NCBI GenBank assembly: GCA_017526785.1
Contig: JAFXQV010000001.1
Span: 1-43,178, forward strand
Origin: Oscillibacter sp.
Lineage (GTDB): Bacteria; Bacillota; Clostridia; Oscillospirales; Oscillospiraceae
Length of the DNA: 43,178 nt
Direction: 5' to 3'
Position 1 is the first letter of the stretch; each line of letters starts with the position of its first letter. The notes under the pieces are model-generated. The model was not told the DNA's origin, ran no database searches, and worked only from the letters and a program-made list of their open reading frames with translations. Shown here one piece after another: positions 25,723-33,632 of this stretch. Position numbers and translations under genes: made by a program.

Positions 25723-26349
25723 ATGACACCGAAAGAACGCGCCCGCTTGCGGGGGCTTGCGAACGGTATCGACACCGTTTTACAAATCGGCAAGGACGGA
25801 ATCGGAGATACGCTGATTCATCAGGCGGATATCACCTTGGAGGCGCGGGAACTCATCAAGGGGCGCGTGCTGGACAGTTGCATGGACTGCACCCCGCGCA
25901 CGGCGGCGGAGGCGTTGGCCGCCGCCACACATAGTGAAGTCGTGCAAGTTATCGGCTCCAAGTTTGTCCTGTACCGTCAGAAGAAGGAAGAAGCAAAGAA
26001 AAAGCCGCTTTCGCGTCCGGCGCGGAAGAAAAAAACTGACAGCCGTCCGGGACATGTCCGCAAGGCGGAGAGACCCGGAAGCCGTCCGGAACATGTCCGC
26101 AAGGCGGAGAGACCCGGAAGCCGTCCGGAACGTGTCCGCAAGGCGGAGAGACCCGGAAGCCGTCCGGAACATGTCCGCAAGGCGGAGAACACCGGAAGCC
26201 GTCCGGGACGCGTCCGCAAGGCGGAGACACCCGGAAGCCGTCCGGGACGCGTCCGCAAGGCGGAGACACCCGGAAGCCGCAAAGCGCGGCAACCCGGAAC
26301 CCCTGCCCGGGGCGGCCGTCCCGCGAACACCCCAAAAACCCGGAAGTGA
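25723..26349 (+). CDS. yhbY: YhbY-type RNA-binding protein with a basic repeat tail
   Basis: Residues 1 to about 95 form a CRS1-YhbY (CRM) RNA-binding domain (LRGLANGIDTVLQIGKDGI, and VVQVIGSKFVLYRQ), associated with the 50S ribosomal precursor. The typical protein ends there at about 100 residues. This one continues for 110 more: a lysine-rich linker and six 13-residue repeats of the form SRPEHVRKAERPG, then a partial repeat and an RG/PG-rich end. The tail is strongly basic and should stay disordered. GGGGGGTGG lies 4 nt before the ATG. The order rdgB-yhbY-nadD is common in related bacteria. Confidence 0.9.
   Translation: MTPKERARLRGLANGIDTVLQIGKDGIGDTLIHQADITLEARELIKGRVLDSCMDCTPRTAAEALAAATHSEVVQVIGSKFVLYRQKKEEAKKKPLSRPARKKKTDSRPGHVRKAERPGSRPEHVRKAERPGSRPERVRKAERPGSRPEHVRKAENTGSRPGRVRKAETPGSRPGRVRKAETPGSRKARQPGTPARGGRPANTPKTRK
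26041..26274. repeat. Six 39-nt tandem repeats inside yhbY
   Basis: Six in-frame copies of a 39-nt unit (13 codons) start at 26041, 26080, 26119, 26158, 26197 and 26236, with a degenerate seventh from 26275. The copies differ by only a few bases, mainly at the codons giving E/G, H/R and RP/NT/TP. Confidence 0.92.
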
Positions 26350-26360
26350 GGACGCAATCC

Positions 26361-27548
26361 ATGAAAATCGGCATTTACGGCGGCACGTTCAACCCGCCGC
26401 ATTTGGGACATATCGCGGCGGCGCGGGCGGCGGTCGAGACGTTAGGCCTGCAAGAGCTGTACCTGATTCCCGCCGGACTGCCCCCACATAAGACGCTTCC
26501 CGTCGGTTCTCCCACCCCGGAACAGCGCCTTGAAATGACCCGTATCGCCGGGGAAGCGCTGAAAACTTTGCTTCCCGTGTCCGCGCTTGACATCGAACTC
26601 CGCCGCGACGGCAAAAGCTACACCGTCGAAACCTTGGAAGCCTTGCGGGAGCGTTTCCCCGACGCCGAACTGTGGTTCTTAATGGGGACGGACATGTTTC
26701 TTTCCCTGCACACTTGGCACCGCGCCGACCGGATACTGTCGTTAGCCGGAATCGCGGCGTTCGGGCGTTCCGGCGAGGACGTGGACGCGAAATTTTCCGC
26801 CCAGTGCGAGAACCTCTACCGGAAATTCCCGTGGGCGCGTATCTTCACGCTGTCCGTGCCGGACGTGGTCGACGTGTCGTCCACGGAAGTCCGCGAGACC
26901 CTGCCCTGCGGCGGCGGCGCGCGCTGGCTCTCCCCGGCCGTATACGGCTACATTCTCCGGAAAGGCCTCTACGCCACCGACGCCGACCTGAAACACCTGC
27001 CGCTGTCGCGACTGCGCCCCGTAGCGCTGTCGTGTCTGCACCCCCGCCGCGTCCCGCACGTCTTAGGCACCGAGCAGGAGGCCGTACGGCTTTCTATCCG
27101 CTACGGCGGCGACGTGGAACAGGCGCGCCGCGCCGCACTGCTTCACGACTGCACGAAGCGCTGTACCCCCGGCGAACAGTTCGCGCTCTGCGACCGCTAC
27201 GGAATCGAGCCTGACCCCGTGGAACGCGACAACCCCAAACTCCTGCACGCGCTGACCGGAGCCGCCGTCGCCCGCGAGGTGTACGGCATGAGCGAAGACA
27301 TTGTCAGCGCCATTCGCTGGCACACCACCGGGCGGGCGGGCATGTCCCTGCTGGAAAAAATCATGTATCTGGCGGACTACATAGAGCCGTCACGCGATTT
27401 CCCCGGCGTGGAGGAACTGCGGCGCGTCTGCTATGAGGACATCGACCGCGGCCTTATCATGGGGCTGGAAATGACGGTTCGGGAAACCGGGGAGTCCCTC
27501 CACCACGCCACACTGGAAGCTCTAAAGGATGTGAAAGGAACGAAATGA
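26361..27548 (+). CDS. nadD: NadD-YqeK fusion: nicotinate-nucleotide adenylyltransferase plus HD-domain phosphohydrolase
   Basis: The first ~200 residues are NadD, which adenylates nicotinate mononucleotide in NAD synthesis: GGTFNPPHLGH (7-17) is the nucleotidyl-transfer loop, with PPHK and DVSSTEVRE further on. The rest (about 210-395) is a YqeK-type HD domain (PHVLGTEQEAVRL, ALLHDCTK, RWHTTGRAGMSLLEKIMYLADYIEP). YqeK homologues hydrolyse diadenosine tetraphosphate symmetrically. In Bacillus these are two adjacent genes; here there is one frame with no break. The ATG at 26361 has GAGGA upstream; a GTG at 26346 overlaps the yhbY stop and is less likely. The stop overlaps the LCP gene (ATGA). 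Confidence 0.93.
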   Translation: MKIGIYGGTFNPPHLGHIAAARAAVETLGLQELYLIPAGLPPHKTLPVGSPTPEQRLEMTRIAGEALKTLLPVSALDIELRRDGKSYTVETLEALRERFPDAELWFLMGTDMFLSLHTWHRADRILSLAGIAAFGRSGEDVDAKFSAQCENLYRKFPWARIFTLSVPDVVDVSSTEVRETLPCGGGARWLSPAVYGYILRKGLYATDADLKHLPLSRLRPVALSCLHPRRVPHVLGTEQEAVRLSIRYGGDVEQARRAALLHDCTKRCTPGEQFALCDRYGIEPDPVERDNPKLLHALTGAAVAREVYGMSEDIVSAIRWHTTGRAGMSLLEKIMYLADYIEPSRDFPGVEELRRVCYEDIDRGLIMGLEMTVRETGESLHHATLEALKDVKGTK

Positions 27549-28804
27549 AGAAATACAACCAACAGTATACGAGAATGGGCGGCCGCTACAACCCGGTGTA
27601 TCCCCAGTACCCCTCCGCCCAACGGCGGAGGCGGCACAACAGAATTATTCCGTTGCTGCTGATAATCCTGATGCTGCTGGTACTCATCGGACACACCATG
27701 TGGCAAAAGGTCTTTGTGCGTCCGGAGCTTCCCGTGAGCCGCGACGACGAGGCCGAGGCCGTGTCCCCGGGGTTCAACAGCCAGATGGACGCCGTGCAGT
27801 CCGGCGACTTGCCCCCCGACGGCGATACCATTGACTACGGCGAGGGTATCCGCCCCCGCCAGAGCGGCGAGCGCAAGAGCGACGACTTCTACACCGTTCT
27901 GGTACTCGGGCGCGACACCGGAGGCGGCGGCAATACGGACACCATGTTACTTGTCAGCTACGACGTGACCAACCAGAAAGCAAACGTCATGTCGATTCCC
28001 CGCGACACGATGATTAATGTCCCGTGGGACGTGAAGAAAATCAACTCCGTCTACAGCTACTTCGGCGGCGGCGAAAAGGGTATCCAGCAGGTCTACAAGG
28101 AGGTCTCCCAGCTTGTGGGATTCCAGCCGGACTTCAAGGCCGTTGTGGAGTGGGACGCCGTGGAGAAGATTGTGGACGCAATCGGCGGCGTGTGGTTCGA
28201 CAACCCCTATCCCATGGACTACCACGACCCCAAACAGAACCTTGTCATTGAGCAGGAGCCGGGATATCGTCTCCTGACCGGAAACGACGCCATGCAGGTT
28301 ATCCGCTGGCGCGCCAACGACAATGACAGCCCCTACGGCTACCGCAAGAAAAACGGCGGTATCGGCGATGATGGACGTATCAAACTTCAGCAGGACTTTC
28401 TCAAGGCCATGTTCCGGCAGGTGCTGACCATTCAGAATGTGCGCAACCTCAACAAAATCGCGAAAGTCTGCGAGGAGAACGTGGACACTGATTTGACATT
28501 CCAGAATATACTATGGTTCGCGCAAAAGGCCTTCATGGGCGGTCTGGGCATGGAGGATATCGACTTTTTCACCATGCCTTGGTACGGAACGAGTGTATGG
28601 AGCCGTTCCTACAAGCAGAATCTGTCGTACGTCTGCCCGCAGGGAAGTAAACTGCTGGAGGTCGTCAACACGAAACTTAGTCCCTTTGTCGCCGAGTTCG
28701 AGATGTCGGACTTGGACATTATGTCCGTGCGGAGCAACGGCACACTCCGTTCCTCCACCGGGTACGTCGAGGACAGGGAGGCAACCAAAGTCCGTCAGGA
28801 TTGA
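27545..28804 (+). CDS. LytR-CpsA-Psr family cell-wall ligase
   Basis: LCP proteins attach lipid-linked glycopolymers to peptidoglycan on the outer face of the membrane. A basic cytoplasmic start (RRRRHNR) is followed by one membrane segment at about 34-52 (IIPLLLIILMLLVLIGHTMW). An external LCP domain follows (about 115-310), with DFYTVLVLGRDTGGGGNTDT, SIPRDTMINVP, INSVYSYFGG and VIRWRANDNDSPYGY. Length is 419 residues. The ATGA overlap with nadD-yqeK and the AAAGGA upstream support the start. The C-terminal ~90 residues are not recognised. Confidence 0.93.
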   Translation: MKKYNQQYTRMGGRYNPVYPQYPSAQRRRRHNRIIPLLLIILMLLVLIGHTMWQKVFVRPELPVSRDDEAEAVSPGFNSQMDAVQSGDLPPDGDTIDYGEGIRPRQSGERKSDDFYTVLVLGRDTGGGGNTDTMLLVSYDVTNQKANVMSIPRDTMINVPWDVKKINSVYSYFGGGEKGIQQVYKEVSQLVGFQPDFKAVVEWDAVEKIVDAIGGVWFDNPYPMDYHDPKQNLVIEQEPGYRLLTGNDAMQVIRWRANDNDSPYGYRKKNGGIGDDGRIKLQQDFLKAMFRQVLTIQNVRNLNKIAKVCEENVDTDLTFQNILWFAQKAFMGGLGMEDIDFFTMPWYGTSVWSRSYKQNLSYVCPQGSKLLEVVNTKLSPFVAEFEMSDLDIMSVRSNGTLRSSTGYVEDREATKVRQD

Positions 28805-28824
28805 TTCTGGAAAGGAGACTTTTC

Positions 28825-29184
28825 ATGACCCCGAAAGAACTTGCGATTATCGCGGCGAAAGCGCTCGACGACAAGAAAGGCCGGGAACTGGCCGTCATTG
28901 AGGTTGCCGACCAAACCACGCTGGCGGATTACTTCGTGATTGCGACGGGCAATTCCAGCACGCAGATTAACGCCCTTAGCGGCGCTGTCGAAAAGGCCAT
29001 GGAGGAGCAGGGCGGGGAGCCGCTCCTGCACCGCGAGGGACACCGTGACGGCACTTGGGTACTGCTGGACTACGGCAGTGTGGTCGTGCATATTTTCTCC
29101 GGGGAGGCGCGGGAGTTCTACTCCCTTGAGCGCCTCTGGAGCGACGGGAAGCGCATGGATTTGGCCTTCCTGAACGAACAGTAA
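28825..29184 (+). CDS. rsfS: Ribosomal silencing factor RsfS
   Basis: RsfS binds ribosomal protein L14 and blocks joining of the subunits when nutrients are short. The 119-residue protein shows the DUF143 pattern: AAKALDDKKGRELAVIEV, DYFVIATGNSSTQINAL, HREGHRDGTWVLLDYGSVVV and HIFSGEAREFYSLERLW. The ATG at 28825 has AAAGGAG upstream, so the in-frame start at 28801 is rejected. The position after nadD-yqeK and before leuS is typical. Confidence 0.96.
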   Translation: MTPKELAIIAAKALDDKKGRELAVIEVADQTTLADYFVIATGNSSTQINALSGAVEKAMEEQGGEPLLHREGHRDGTWVLLDYGSVVVHIFSGEAREFYSLERLWSDGKRMDLAFLNEQ

Positions 29185-29220
29185 CAACAACGGCGTAACT
29201 GAATGAGGAGTTAAACGCGC

Positions 29221-31647
29221 ATGAAATACGATTTCACCGCCATTGAAGCGAAATGGCAAAAAAAGTGGCTGGAAGTCAAACCTTTTGCCGCCGTCAACGG
29301 CGACAAGACCCGTGAAAAGTTCTACGGGCTGATTGAGTTCCCGTACCCGTCCGGGCAGGGACTGCACGTCGGACACGCCCGCCCCTTCACGGCCATGGAC
29401 ATTATCTGCCGGAAAAAGCGTATGGAGGGCTACAATGTCCTGTTCCCGATTGGCTTTGACGCCTTCGGACTGCCCACCGAGAACTACGCCATTAAAAACC
29501 ACATCCACCCCGCGAAAGTCACCCGCGACAATATCCGCAACTTCACGCAACAGTTGCACATGCTGGGCTACTCCTTCGACTGGGACCGCGTCGTGGACAC
29601 CACCGACCCGGGTTACTACAAGTGGACACAGTGGATTTTCTTACAGCTTTTCAAGCACGGTCTGGCCTACAAGGCCTCCATGCCCGTCAACTGGTGTACG
29701 AGTTGCAAATGCGTCCTTGCCAACGAGGAAGTAGTAGAGGGCGTCTGTGAACGTTGCGGAAGCGCGGTTATCCGCCGCGAAAAGAGCCAGTGGATGCTTG
29801 CTATCACCAAATACGCCGACAGGCTCATTGACGACCTTGACACCGTGGACTATATCCCCCGCGTGAAAATCCAGCAACGCAATTGGATTGGGCGCTCAGA
29901 GGGTACCGAAATCCGGTTCCCCACGTCCGCCGGGGACGTTCTCACGGTCTACACCACGCGTTCGGACACCCTTTTCGGCGTCACGTATATGGTACTTTCC
30001 CCCGAACACCCGTATTTGAAGCAGTGGCGCGACAAAATCCGGAACTGGGACGAAGTGGCGGCCTATCTGGACGAGGCCGCCAGAAAGTCCGACTTTGAAC
30101 GCAGTGAACTGAACAAAGACAAAACGGGCGTGCGTCTGCAGGGCGTCACGGCGACAAACCCCGTCAACGGCACGGAAATTCCCGTGTTCGTCTCCGACTA
30201 CGTGCTGATGAGTTACGGCACGGGCGCGGTTATGGGCGTTCCCGGACACGACCAGCGCGACTGGGACTTTGCAACGAAATTCGGCCTCCCCATTGTGGAA
30301 GTCGTCAAGGGCGGCGACATCACCAAAGAGGCGTTTATCCTCAAAGACGACACGGGGACGATGGTCAATTCCGGTTTCCTGAACGGCATGACCGTCAAGG
30401 ACGCAATCCCCGCCATGACAAAGTGGGTCACGGAACAGGGGATTGGCGTCCCGAAAACAAATTTCAAACTCCGCGACTGGGTGTTTTCGCGCCAGCGCTA
30501 CTGGGGGGAGCCGATTCCGCTTGTGAACTGCCCGAAATGCGGCTGGGTGCCGCTGGACGAATCCGAGTTGCCGTTACTCCTGCCGGAAGTCGAATCCTAC
30601 GAACTCACCGACGACGGCGAAAGCCCCCTCTCCGCTATGACGGACTGGGTAAACGTAACGTGTCCGAAGTGCGGCGGCGCGGCCAAGCGCGAAACTGACA
30701 CCATGCCGCAGTGGGCTGGCTCCTGCTGGTACTTCCTCCGCTATATGGACCCCCACAACGACAACGCCCTTGCTTCCAAAGAGGCGCTCGAATACTGGTC
30801 GCCCGTCGACTGGTACAACGGCGGCATGGAACACACCACGTTGCACCTGCTCTATAGCCGCTTCTGGCATAAGTTCCTGTACGACATCGGCGCGGTGCCG
30901 ACGCCCGAACCCTACGCGAAACGTACCAGTCACGGCATGATTTTAGGCGAGGGCGGAGAGAAAATGTCCAAGTCACGCGGCAACGTCGTCAACCCCAACG
31001 ACATTGTGAAAGAGTACGGCGCGGACACCATGCGGCTGTATATCATGTTCGTGGGCGACTTCGAGAAGGCCGCGATTTGGTCTACCGAGGCCGTCAAGGG
31101 GTCGAAACGCTTCCTTGACCGCGTTTGGAATCTGGCCGAGGCGGCGTCCGATTCCGATACCGTCACCCCCGCCAACGAGGCCGCCTTGCACCGTACGATT
31201 AAGAAAGTCACGGACGATATCAACGACCTGAAAATGAACACCGCCATTGCCGCGATGATGACGCTTGTCAACGAGCTGAACGCCAACGGCTGTACGCGGG
31301 GCGACATGCGGATTTTGCTGTTACTGTTGAGTCCGTTCGCGCCGCACATCGTCGAGGAACTCTGGGAACGCTTGGGCTTCGCGGAAAAGTCCGGCCACAT
31401 GGCCTGTCAAGAGGCGTGGCCTGTGTACGACGAGAGCAAGACCGTGGCGAAAACCGTCGACATGGCGGTACAGGTCAACGGCAAACTGAAAGGCACTGTC
31501 ACGCTCCCGCCCGACAGCGAACAGGAAACCGTTGTCAACGCGGCGCGGCAACTGGAAAAAGTACAGCGTGCCACAGAGGGTATGAAATTTGTCAAGACGA
31601 TTCTTGTCAAGAACCGCCTTGTAAACCTGATTGTCAAGCCGGAGTAA
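29221..31647 (+). CDS. leuS: Leucyl-tRNA synthetase
   Basis: LeuS charges tRNA-Leu in a two-step ATP-dependent reaction. The class I signatures are HVGH (HIGH type) in PSGQGLHVGHARPF and KMSKS in GEKMSKSRGNVVNP. The CP1 editing domain, two CxxC zinc-type pairs (CTSCK...CERCG and CPKCGW...CPKCGG), an anticodon-binding domain and the C-terminal LeuS domain are all present. Length is 808 residues. GAGGAG lies upstream of the ATG. The gap to rsfS is only 36 nt, so there is no T-box leader; regulation is through the upstream operon. Confidence 0.97.
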   Translation: MKYDFTAIEAKWQKKWLEVKPFAAVNGDKTREKFYGLIEFPYPSGQGLHVGHARPFTAMDIICRKKRMEGYNVLFPIGFDAFGLPTENYAIKNHIHPAKVTRDNIRNFTQQLHMLGYSFDWDRVVDTTDPGYYKWTQWIFLQLFKHGLAYKASMPVNWCTSCKCVLANEEVVEGVCERCGSAVIRREKSQWMLAITKYADRLIDDLDTVDYIPRVKIQQRNWIGRSEGTEIRFPTSAGDVLTVYTTRSDTLFGVTYMVLSPEHPYLKQWRDKIRNWDEVAAYLDEAARKSDFERSELNKDKTGVRLQGVTATNPVNGTEIPVFVSDYVLMSYGTGAVMGVPGHDQRDWDFATKFGLPIVEVVKGGDITKEAFILKDDTGTMVNSGFLNGMTVKDAIPAMTKWVTEQGIGVPKTNFKLRDWVFSRQRYWGEPIPLVNCPKCGWVPLDESELPLLLPEVESYELTDDGESPLSAMTDWVNVTCPKCGGAAKRETDTMPQWAGSCWYFLRYMDPHNDNALASKEALEYWSPVDWYNGGMEHTTLHLLYSRFWHKFLYDIGAVPTPEPYAKRTSHGMILGEGGEKMSKSRGNVVNPNDIVKEYGADTMRLYIMFVGDFEKAAIWSTEAVKGSKRFLDRVWNLAEAASDSDTVTPANEAALHRTIKKVTDDINDLKMNTAIAAMMTLVNELNANGCTRGDMRILLLLLSPFAPHIVEELWERLGFAEKSGHMACQEAWPVYDESKTVAKTVDMAVQVNGKLKGTVTLPPDSEQETVVNAARQLEKVQRATEGMKFVKTILVKNRLVNLIVKPE

Positions 31648-31653
31648 GAAATA

Positions 31654-31679
31654 ACGCCCCATCCGGACGGGTGGGGCGT
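31654..31679 (+). terminator. Hairpin after leuS
   Basis: ACGCCCCA (31654-31661) pairs with TGGGGCGT (31672-31679) around a 10-nt loop, starting 7 nt after the leuS stop. There is no T-tract (TCTCCGCG follows), so termination may be partial. Confidence 0.5.
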
Positions 31680-31702
31680 CTCCGCGACAGAAAGGAACCC
31701 GT

Positions 31703-32572
31703 ATGCGTTACTATGGAAGCGTTTACCGTCCGCCGTCCGAGGCCTACAGTCTCATCGTGCAAGTGACGTACGGGTGCAGTCATAATACCTGTGCCTTTTG
31801 CAGTATGTACAAGGACAAACGTTTTGCGCTCCGCCCGCTGGAAGAGGTTCTGGAAGATTTCCGCCTTGCCCGGAACGTATATCAGCGTGTCGGACGCGTG
31901 TTTCTCGCGGACGGGGACGCGCTTGTGAGAAAGGCGTCAGACCTTTACACGATTCTGGACACCGTACGGACACTGTTCCCGGAGTGCGAACGCGTGACCT
32001 GTTACGCATCGCCGTCGAGCATCCGTCTCCGTACCGAGGACGAACTGCGCACACTGCGCGACAAGGGTTTGACTATGGTCTACATGGGGCTGGAATCCGG
32101 CAGTGACGCCGTACTCGAACGCATGCGCAAGGGTCACACGGCGGCGGAAATTGTCGACATGGGGCGCAAGGTGCGCCGGAACGGTATCGCGCTTTCCGTG
32201 ACGGCGATTACAGGCTTAGGCGGCGCGGAACTGTTAGAGGAACACGCCGTGGAGACCGCGAAGGCGTTCAACGGCATGAACCCGGAGTATATAGGGCTTC
32301 TGACGCTCATGGTAGAGCCGGGTACGCCCCTTTATGACTGGGTACAGTCCGGGGCGTTCCGTCTGCTGGACAGGGCGCAAGTATTAGAAGAAACGCGTCT
32401 GCTTGTAGAGGCGCTGGACAGTCCGGGGAGCGTGTTCCGTATGAACCACGCAAGCAATTATTTATCGTTGCGCGGGACGCTCAACGCCGACAAAGAGGCG
32501 ATGTTAGCAGAAATCGCCCGCGCCGGACAGGATATGTCACGCTTGCGCCCGGAGGGCTGGCGGGCGCTGTAA
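31703..32572 (+). CDS. Radical SAM protein with a C-x4-C-x2-C cluster motif
   Basis: The 289-residue protein has an N-terminal radical SAM domain. The [4Fe-4S] motif is C25-x4-C30-x2-C33 in GCSHNTCAFCSMY, one residue longer between the first cysteines than the common CxxxCxxC; I believe this spacing occurs in a Clostridia-rich subfamily. Other radical SAM signs are FLADGDAL, the MGLESGSD turn and ITGLGG. A C-terminal stretch (MNHASNYLSLRGTLNADKEA) recalls HemN/Elp3-like members. The substrate is unknown. It follows leuS after 55 nt with GAAAGGAA upstream, so it may be a read-through gene. Confidence 0.85.
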   Translation: MRYYGSVYRPPSEAYSLIVQVTYGCSHNTCAFCSMYKDKRFALRPLEEVLEDFRLARNVYQRVGRVFLADGDALVRKASDLYTILDTVRTLFPECERVTCYASPSSIRLRTEDELRTLRDKGLTMVYMGLESGSDAVLERMRKGHTAAEIVDMGRKVRRNGIALSVTAITGLGGAELLEEHAVETAKAFNGMNPEYIGLLTLMVEPGTPLYDWVQSGAFRLLDRAQVLEETRLLVEALDSPGSVFRMNHASNYLSLRGTLNADKEAMLAEIARAGQDMSRLRPEGWRAL

Positions 32573-32589
32573 TTCGGAACGGAGGGAAC

Positions 32590-32811
32590 GTGTTGGACAT
32601 TCACGAAGAAATTACCTTGCAGGACTGCCCCTACTGCGGCGGCGCGGGACTGCTGGAAGAAGATAACGGGTGGTATGTGATGTGTCTGGACTGCGGCTCG
32701 CAGACGGGAACCATTGACTACCGGACACCCGACGAACGTCTGGAAGCCGCGCAAAAGGCGGCGTACCTGTGGAACATTGGAAAAGTTCTCCGAAGCAGTG
32801 TCGGGGACTAA
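32590..32811 (+). CDS. Small Lar-like zinc ribbon protein
   Basis: The 73-residue protein has two CxxC knuckles: C13/C16 in CPYCGG and C32/C35 in CLDCGS, with GWYVMCLDCGSQTG and a downstream LEAAQKAAYLWN. This is the pattern of the restriction-alleviation protein Lar family, which in the Rac prophage changes host restriction-modification; most bacterial members have no known role. GGAGGG lies just upstream; start is GTG at 32590 or TTG at 32593. Confidence 0.65.
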   Translation: MLDIHEEITLQDCPYCGGAGLLEEDNGWYVMCLDCGSQTGTIDYRTPDERLEAAQKAAYLWNIGKVLRSSVGD

Positions 32812-32835
32812 GCGCGGCGAAAGGATGTGGTCTGC

Positions 32836-33069
32836 TTGACGATACAAGGTTATTATGACGGCACAAACATCAGGCTTTTGGAAGCAATCACGGCGAAACC
32901 GAATCAGAAAGTCATCATTACCATCGTGGACGAGTTTGTGGAACCCGTACAGCGGACGCGTAAAAAAAATCTGCGGGGCATTCTGTCCGAATACGCGAAC
33001 CCCGCACTCATCGAACAGGAGAAAAGCGCGTGGGAACGCGCCGTAATTGAAAAGTATGGTCATCTTTGA
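32836..33069 (+). CDS. Predicted antitoxin partner of a PIN toxin
   Basis: The 77-residue protein begins TIQGYYDGTNIRLLEAITAKPNQKVIITIVDEF, a short beta-rich region resembling small antitoxins that precede PIN-domain genes. A charged helical end follows (SEYANPALIEQEKSAWERAV) that would wrap the toxin. The TTG at 32836 is preferred because AAAGGA (32820-32825) lies 10 nt upstream and homologous proteins tend to begin with LTIQG; a GTG at 32827 is possible. It overlaps the toxin gene by 14 nt. The assignment rests on context more than on a strong domain match. Confidence 0.7.
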   Translation: MTIQGYYDGTNIRLLEAITAKPNQKVIITIVDEFVEPVQRTRKKNLRGILSEYANPALIEQEKSAWERAVIEKYGHL

Positions 33070-33421
33070 CGCAAATATGATTCTGCGTTATCTTTTGAAC
33101 GACAACGCGGAAATGGCCGAAAAAGCCGAGAATTATCTGAATCAAGATACCGTGACAGTCACCATTGAGGTTATCGCGGAAGTGGTCTATGTTTTAAAGG
33201 GCGTTTATCACATGACCCGAAAGACGATTGCCGACACGCTCAAAGACTTTCTGCTACTCGTGCAGTGCCGCGACAGAGAGACTGTCAATATTGCCCTTGA
33301 AACATACGGCAATGAGAATCTGGACTTTGTGGACTGTGTCCTTTACGGTTATCACAAAGTGGAGCGTATGGAAGTAGCAACGTTTGACAAAAAACTGCTC
33401 AATCTGTTGAACGGATATTAG
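33056..33421 (+). CDS. PIN-domain toxin (VapC-like)
   Basis: The 121-residue protein is a single PIN domain. The acidic residues expected to hold Mg2+ are D5 (MVIFDANMILRYL), E38/E42 (IEVIAEVVYVL), D90/D93 (LDFVDCVLYGY) and D111 (TFDKKLL). VapC toxins cut tRNA or rRNA at specific sites; the target here is unknown. The ATG at 33056 lies inside the antitoxin gene. The base composition is more AT-rich than in the leuS run, a sign of transfer. Its end overlaps the convergent mini-antitoxin gene by 4 nt. Confidence 0.88.
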   Translation: MVIFDANMILRYLLNDNAEMAEKAENYLNQDTVTVTIEVIAEVVYVLKGVYHMTRKTIADTLKDFLLLVQCRDRETVNIALETYGNENLDFVDCVLYGYHKVERMEVATFDKKLLNLLNGY

Positions 33422-33576
33422 TCCGTGCGTGAGTGCGTTGGTGGTACACACAGCTTATCTTCCAACAGTTTGGCAATGTAGTCTTTTGTACTCCCGTCGA
33501 ACCATTCGCCGCCGCCGTTATCGAGTTCCGCGAAGGCGGCGAGTGTCTCCGCGTTTGGAATTTCAAACTCATTCAC
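33418..33576 (-). CDS. Mini-antitoxin: RelB/DinJ toxin-binding segment without a DNA-binding domain
   Basis: This 52-residue reading frame begins VNEFEIPNAETLAAFAELDN and continues WFDGSTKDYIAKLLEDKL. The FEIPNAETLAA stretch is typical of the C-terminal toxin-binding part of RelB/DinJ antitoxins, but the ribbon-helix-helix half is absent. It looks like a real gene and not just a remnant: AGGAGGT (33583-33590) precedes the GTG at 33576, and a well-formed promoter lies at 33600-33628. No toxin of its own is adjacent; the neighbour is a PIN toxin on the other strand. An upstream in-frame start at 33672 runs through the promoter and is rejected. Confidence 0.65.
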   Translation of the reverse strand: MNEFEIPNAETLAAFAELDNGGGEWFDGSTKDYIAKLLEDKLCVPPTHSRTD

Positions 33577-33599
33577 GCGAACACCTCCTAACGGAGATG

Positions 33600-33628
33600 A
33601 GTATATCATACAGCCGGACGAATTGCAA
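33600..33628 (-). promoter_or_regulatory. Promoter of the mini-antitoxin gene
   Basis: On the minus strand TTGCAA (33623-33628) and TATACT (33600-33605) are 17 nt apart, 23 nt upstream of the GTG start codon. The -35 box begins just after the stop of the GH18-like gene. Confidence 0.75.
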
Positions 33629-33632
33629 TAAA

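Noticed and set aside
26041-26274. CRISPR-like regular repeats
   Set aside because: The 39-nt units are directly adjacent with no spacers, keep the reading frame and encode a 13-residue protein repeat.
29185-29220. T-box leader for leuS
   Set aside because: The gap before leuS is only 36 nt, far too short for a T-box with specifier stem and antiterminator.
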